From: an uncultured Halieaceae bacterium
GTDB taxonomy: Bacteria > Pseudomonadota > Gammaproteobacteria > Pseudomonadales > Halieaceae
NCBI GenBank assembly: GCA_913048575.1
Contig: CAJWWJ010000002.1
Span: forward strand, 1 to 52,448
DNA length: 52,448 nt
Direction of reading: 5' to 3'
The notes beneath the pieces are model-generated. The model worked only from the letters and a program-made list of their open reading frames with translations, did not search any database and was not told the origin of the DNA. Every line of letters begins with the position of its first letter. Position 1 is the stretch's first letter. The position numbers were made by a program, and so were the translations under genes. Positions 49,978 through 52,448 of this stretch are shown piece by piece.

Positions 49978-52049
49978 GCACAGCTGATCTGCTTTTTGAG
50001 TTGGGAACAGAAGAACTGCCCGCCGGAGACATTGAGCAACTCGTGACCGCACTGTCAGCGGGCATAGCGAACGGCTTAACAGAGCAAGGTTTGCCTTTTA
50101 CTGATGCTCGTTGTTTTTCCACTCCGCGCCGACTGGCGGTATTGATCAGTGATGTCACCCTCAAAGGCCCTGACATCGAGCGGACGGTGGTTGGCCCACC
50201 TGTCTCTGCCGCTCGCAACGAAGAAGGAGATTGGACCAAAGCGGCTGAAGGATTCGCCCGAAAACAAGGCATCACCCTAGATGCCTTGTTGATAAAGGAG
50301 GAGCAAGGTGTTGAACGGATTGTCGCCAACATTGCTCAAATTGGCGTCGAAGCGGCGTCAGTGATTCCAGAGATTGTCAGCGCCGCTGTCAACGCACTAC
50401 CTGTCTCAAAGCGGATGCGATGGGGACGCACCCGGTATGATTTTTTAAGGCCTGTGCAATGGCTAGTGCTATTACTGGGGAAAGCCACCCTTCCGCTCGA
50501 GTTATTTGGACGACACAGCGGTCGGGAGAGCAGGGGCCACCGTTTTCACGCTAACCATGCTGTCAGTATTGCCGAACCGAGTGACTATAAAGCCGCACTG
50601 CACCAAGCAAAAGTGATAGTAGATGTAGACGAGCGCCGTGCGCGAGTCGCTGAACAGGTATCTCAGCTTCAGGGCACGGGAGAGCAAGTCGCCTTATCGA
50701 AGGAATTGCTCAATGAGGTCACCGGTCTGGTTGAGTGGCCTGTCGCACTCCGCGGCAGCTTTGATAAAAGCTTCCTTGATGTGCCTGCTCAAGCATTGAT
50801 TTCCGCGATGAAAACACACCAAAAATATTTTCACATCACGGATCAAAAGACTGGCGCATTACTGCCTGCGTTTATCACCGTCGCCAATATCGAGAGTCAA
50901 CAACCCTCAGAGGTCATCGCGGGCAATGAGCGCGTGATCCGACCCAGACTCAGCGATGCTGCTTTTTTCTTTGCCAATGATAAACAATCGACCTTGTCAT
51001 CAAGGCAAGAGCGGTTAAGCAGTGTCATCTTTCAGCGCGAACTGGGAAGCCTGCTAGACAAGACGCATCGCATGGAAACGTTAGCGGCAGCATTGGCTAA
51101 CGCCACAAACGCCGACCCCGGTATCACCGCACGGGCAGCAGCGCTCGCCAAATGCGACCTGGTGTCAGAGATGGTGCTGGAGTTTCCTGAACTACAAGGT
51201 ATCGCGGGCGCACATTACGCTCGGCACGACGGCGAACCTGATCGTGTCGCCAACGCGATAGAAGCGCATTACTACCCCAGGTTTGCTGGCGACGCCCTAC
51301 CCGCCACTCCCGAAGCAACGGCAGTGGCCTTAGCCGATCGCCTTGATACCTTAGTGGGTATTTTTGGTATCGGTCAGCCGCCGACAGGCTCTAAAGACCC
51401 CTTTGGACTGCGGCGCGCAGCATTGGCGATTATCAGGATGCTGATTGAGTGTGATCATCCGATAGCACTCGATAACTTGCTAGAAAGTGCCTGCGCTCAC
51501 CACAAGGCAGCGTTGGCACCCGATACTGCTGATCAGGTCTTACAATACCTCCTAGAGCGGCTCGATAACTGGTACGAAAGCCAATCGATTCACGTAGACG
51601 TGGTGCGCGCCGTACTGGCGGTAGAAACGCGGCAGCTTCACGATATCGATCTGCGGATCAAAGCACTGGCCGCATTTGCCGAAACCGACACAGCCCAACA
51701 GCTGGCGGCCGCCAACAAGCGCGTGGCGAATATTCTTGCTAAATCCGACGAGCAAGATATCGCGCCACCCGATTCATCACTCTTTCAGGAGCCGGCTGAG
51801 CACGCGCTCCTCAACGCGGTCACTCAGGCAGGACAGGCGCTGACACCGCTGATTGCCGAGCGAGACTATCGCGCCGCCCTAGAGCAATTGGCAACGTTGC
51901 GGGCACCGGTGGACGACTTTTTCGAGTCAGTCATGGTGAACGCCGAGAACCCCGCCGAGCGAGTTAACCGGTTACGGTTGCTGGGCACCTTGCGATCTTC
52001 ATTCACACAGCTGGCTGATTTAGCACTGTTGTCCTCGGGCTCAGAATGA
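49974..52049 (+). CDS. glyS: glycine--tRNA ligase subunit beta
   Basis: [79 protein letters not shown]. Confidence 0.98.
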   Translation: MSTADLLFELGTEELPAGDIEQLVTALSAGIANGLTEQGLPFTDARCFSTPRRLAVLISDVTLKGPDIERTVVGPPVSAARNEEGDWTKAAEGFARKQGITLDALLIKEEQGVERIVANIAQIGVEAASVIPEIVSAAVNALPVSKRMRWGRTRYDFLRPVQWLVLLLGKATLPLELFGRHSGRESRGHRFHANHAVSIAEPSDYKAALHQAKVIVDVDERRARVAEQVSQLQGTGEQVALSKELLNEVTGLVEWPVALRGSFDKSFLDVPAQALISAMKTHQKYFHITDQKTGALLPAFITVANIESQQPSEVIAGNERVIRPRLSDAAFFFANDKQSTLSSRQERLSSVIFQRELGSLLDKTHRMETLAAALANATNADPGITARAAALAKCDLVSEMVLEFPELQGIAGAHYARHDGEPDRVANAIEAHYYPRFAGDALPATPEATAVALADRLDTLVGIFGIGQPPTGSKDPFGLRRAALAIIRMLIECDHPIALDNLLESACAHHKAALAPDTADQVLQYLLERLDNWYESQSIHVDVVRAVLAVETRQLHDIDLRIKALAAFAETDTAQQLAAANKRVANILAKSDEQDIAPPDSSLFQEPAEHALLNAVTQAGQALTPLIAERDYRAALEQLATLRAPVDDFFESVMVNAENPAERVNRLRLLGTLRSSFTQLADLALLSSGSE

Positions 52050-52448
52050 GCGCTGACGCGTTGTTTTGGGCCGGCCTAGCCACCGCGGTCAGTGTTGGCT
52101 TGGCACTGTGCCTTATGGCGCTACAAAAAAGACGGGCAGACTTAACCGCGGCCCAACAGATGCTGACCGCACAGGCCACTGAGACCGCGGTGGCTCACGA
52201 ACGAAATGCTCAACTTCAAGCGGAGTTGTCGCTGTTACAACAAACACTGGCGACGCTGCAGGCAGACCTCAGCGCGCAAACGGCCACCCTCACCGAACGC
52301 GAAGCCAACCATCAAAATCAAATTAAATGGGCAGAGTCCTCTCGCACTGCACTCAAAGCAGAGCTAGAAAACATCGGCCAAAAACTCCTGTCGGCCTCGG
52401 GAAAAACGCTTGAGACCACTAACCAAAAAAGTCTCGATAGCCTACTCA
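52046..52448 (+). CDS. DNA recombination protein RmuC-like, N-terminal part (truncated by window end)
   Basis: ATG overlapping the glyS stop (ATGA), N-terminal TM (ALFWAGLATAVSVGLALCLMAL) then coiled coil ending KWAESSRTALKAELENIGQKLLSASGKTLE. Confidence 0.7.
   Translation, partial: MSADALFWAGLATAVSVGLALCLMALQKRRADLTAAQQMLTAQATETAVAHERNAQLQAELSLLQQTLATLQADLSAQTATLTEREANHQNQIKWAESSRTALKAELENIGQKLLSASGKTLETTNQKSLDSLL

Overview
The 52.4 kb window looks like compact chromosomal DNA from a gammaproteobacterium, judged from gene content and order. I see about 43 intact protein-coding genes. I found no rRNA, tRNA, CRISPR array, transposase, integrase or phage gene. Most of the window is core genome: cpdA/DUF1249/tolC/waaA, the dTDP-rhamnose genes, ilvE/glnE/argA/ilvD/leuA plus an Lrp-type regulator, dsbA/cytochromes c4 and c5/engB/polA, an aa3-type cytochrome oxidase cluster, the aroE-hemF-tsaC-dprA-LysM / def-fmt-rsmB-trkA-trkH block, djlA, an LpxL-type acyltransferase, glyQS and the start of rmuC. 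The least explained part is a cassette at 4258-7911. It holds a GT4 glycosyltransferase, two SAM methyltransferases and an alpha/alpha-toroid protein with four QW-like repeats and no terpene-cyclase DxDD motif. It lies next to a split, convergent rml locus and is my best candidate for an undescribed glycan or glycolipid pathway. Other items worth checking: a 44-bp imperfect palindrome just upstream of the Lrp-type gene, repeated CTGCCA motifs between the glycosyltransferase and rmlA, a cox cluster without heme A synthesis genes in the SCO-side slot, a CGHC active site in DsbA, short tandem repeats placed on stop codons, and seven convergent gene pairs with almost no intergenic DNA. All product names come from reading translations and recalling families; no database search was run.
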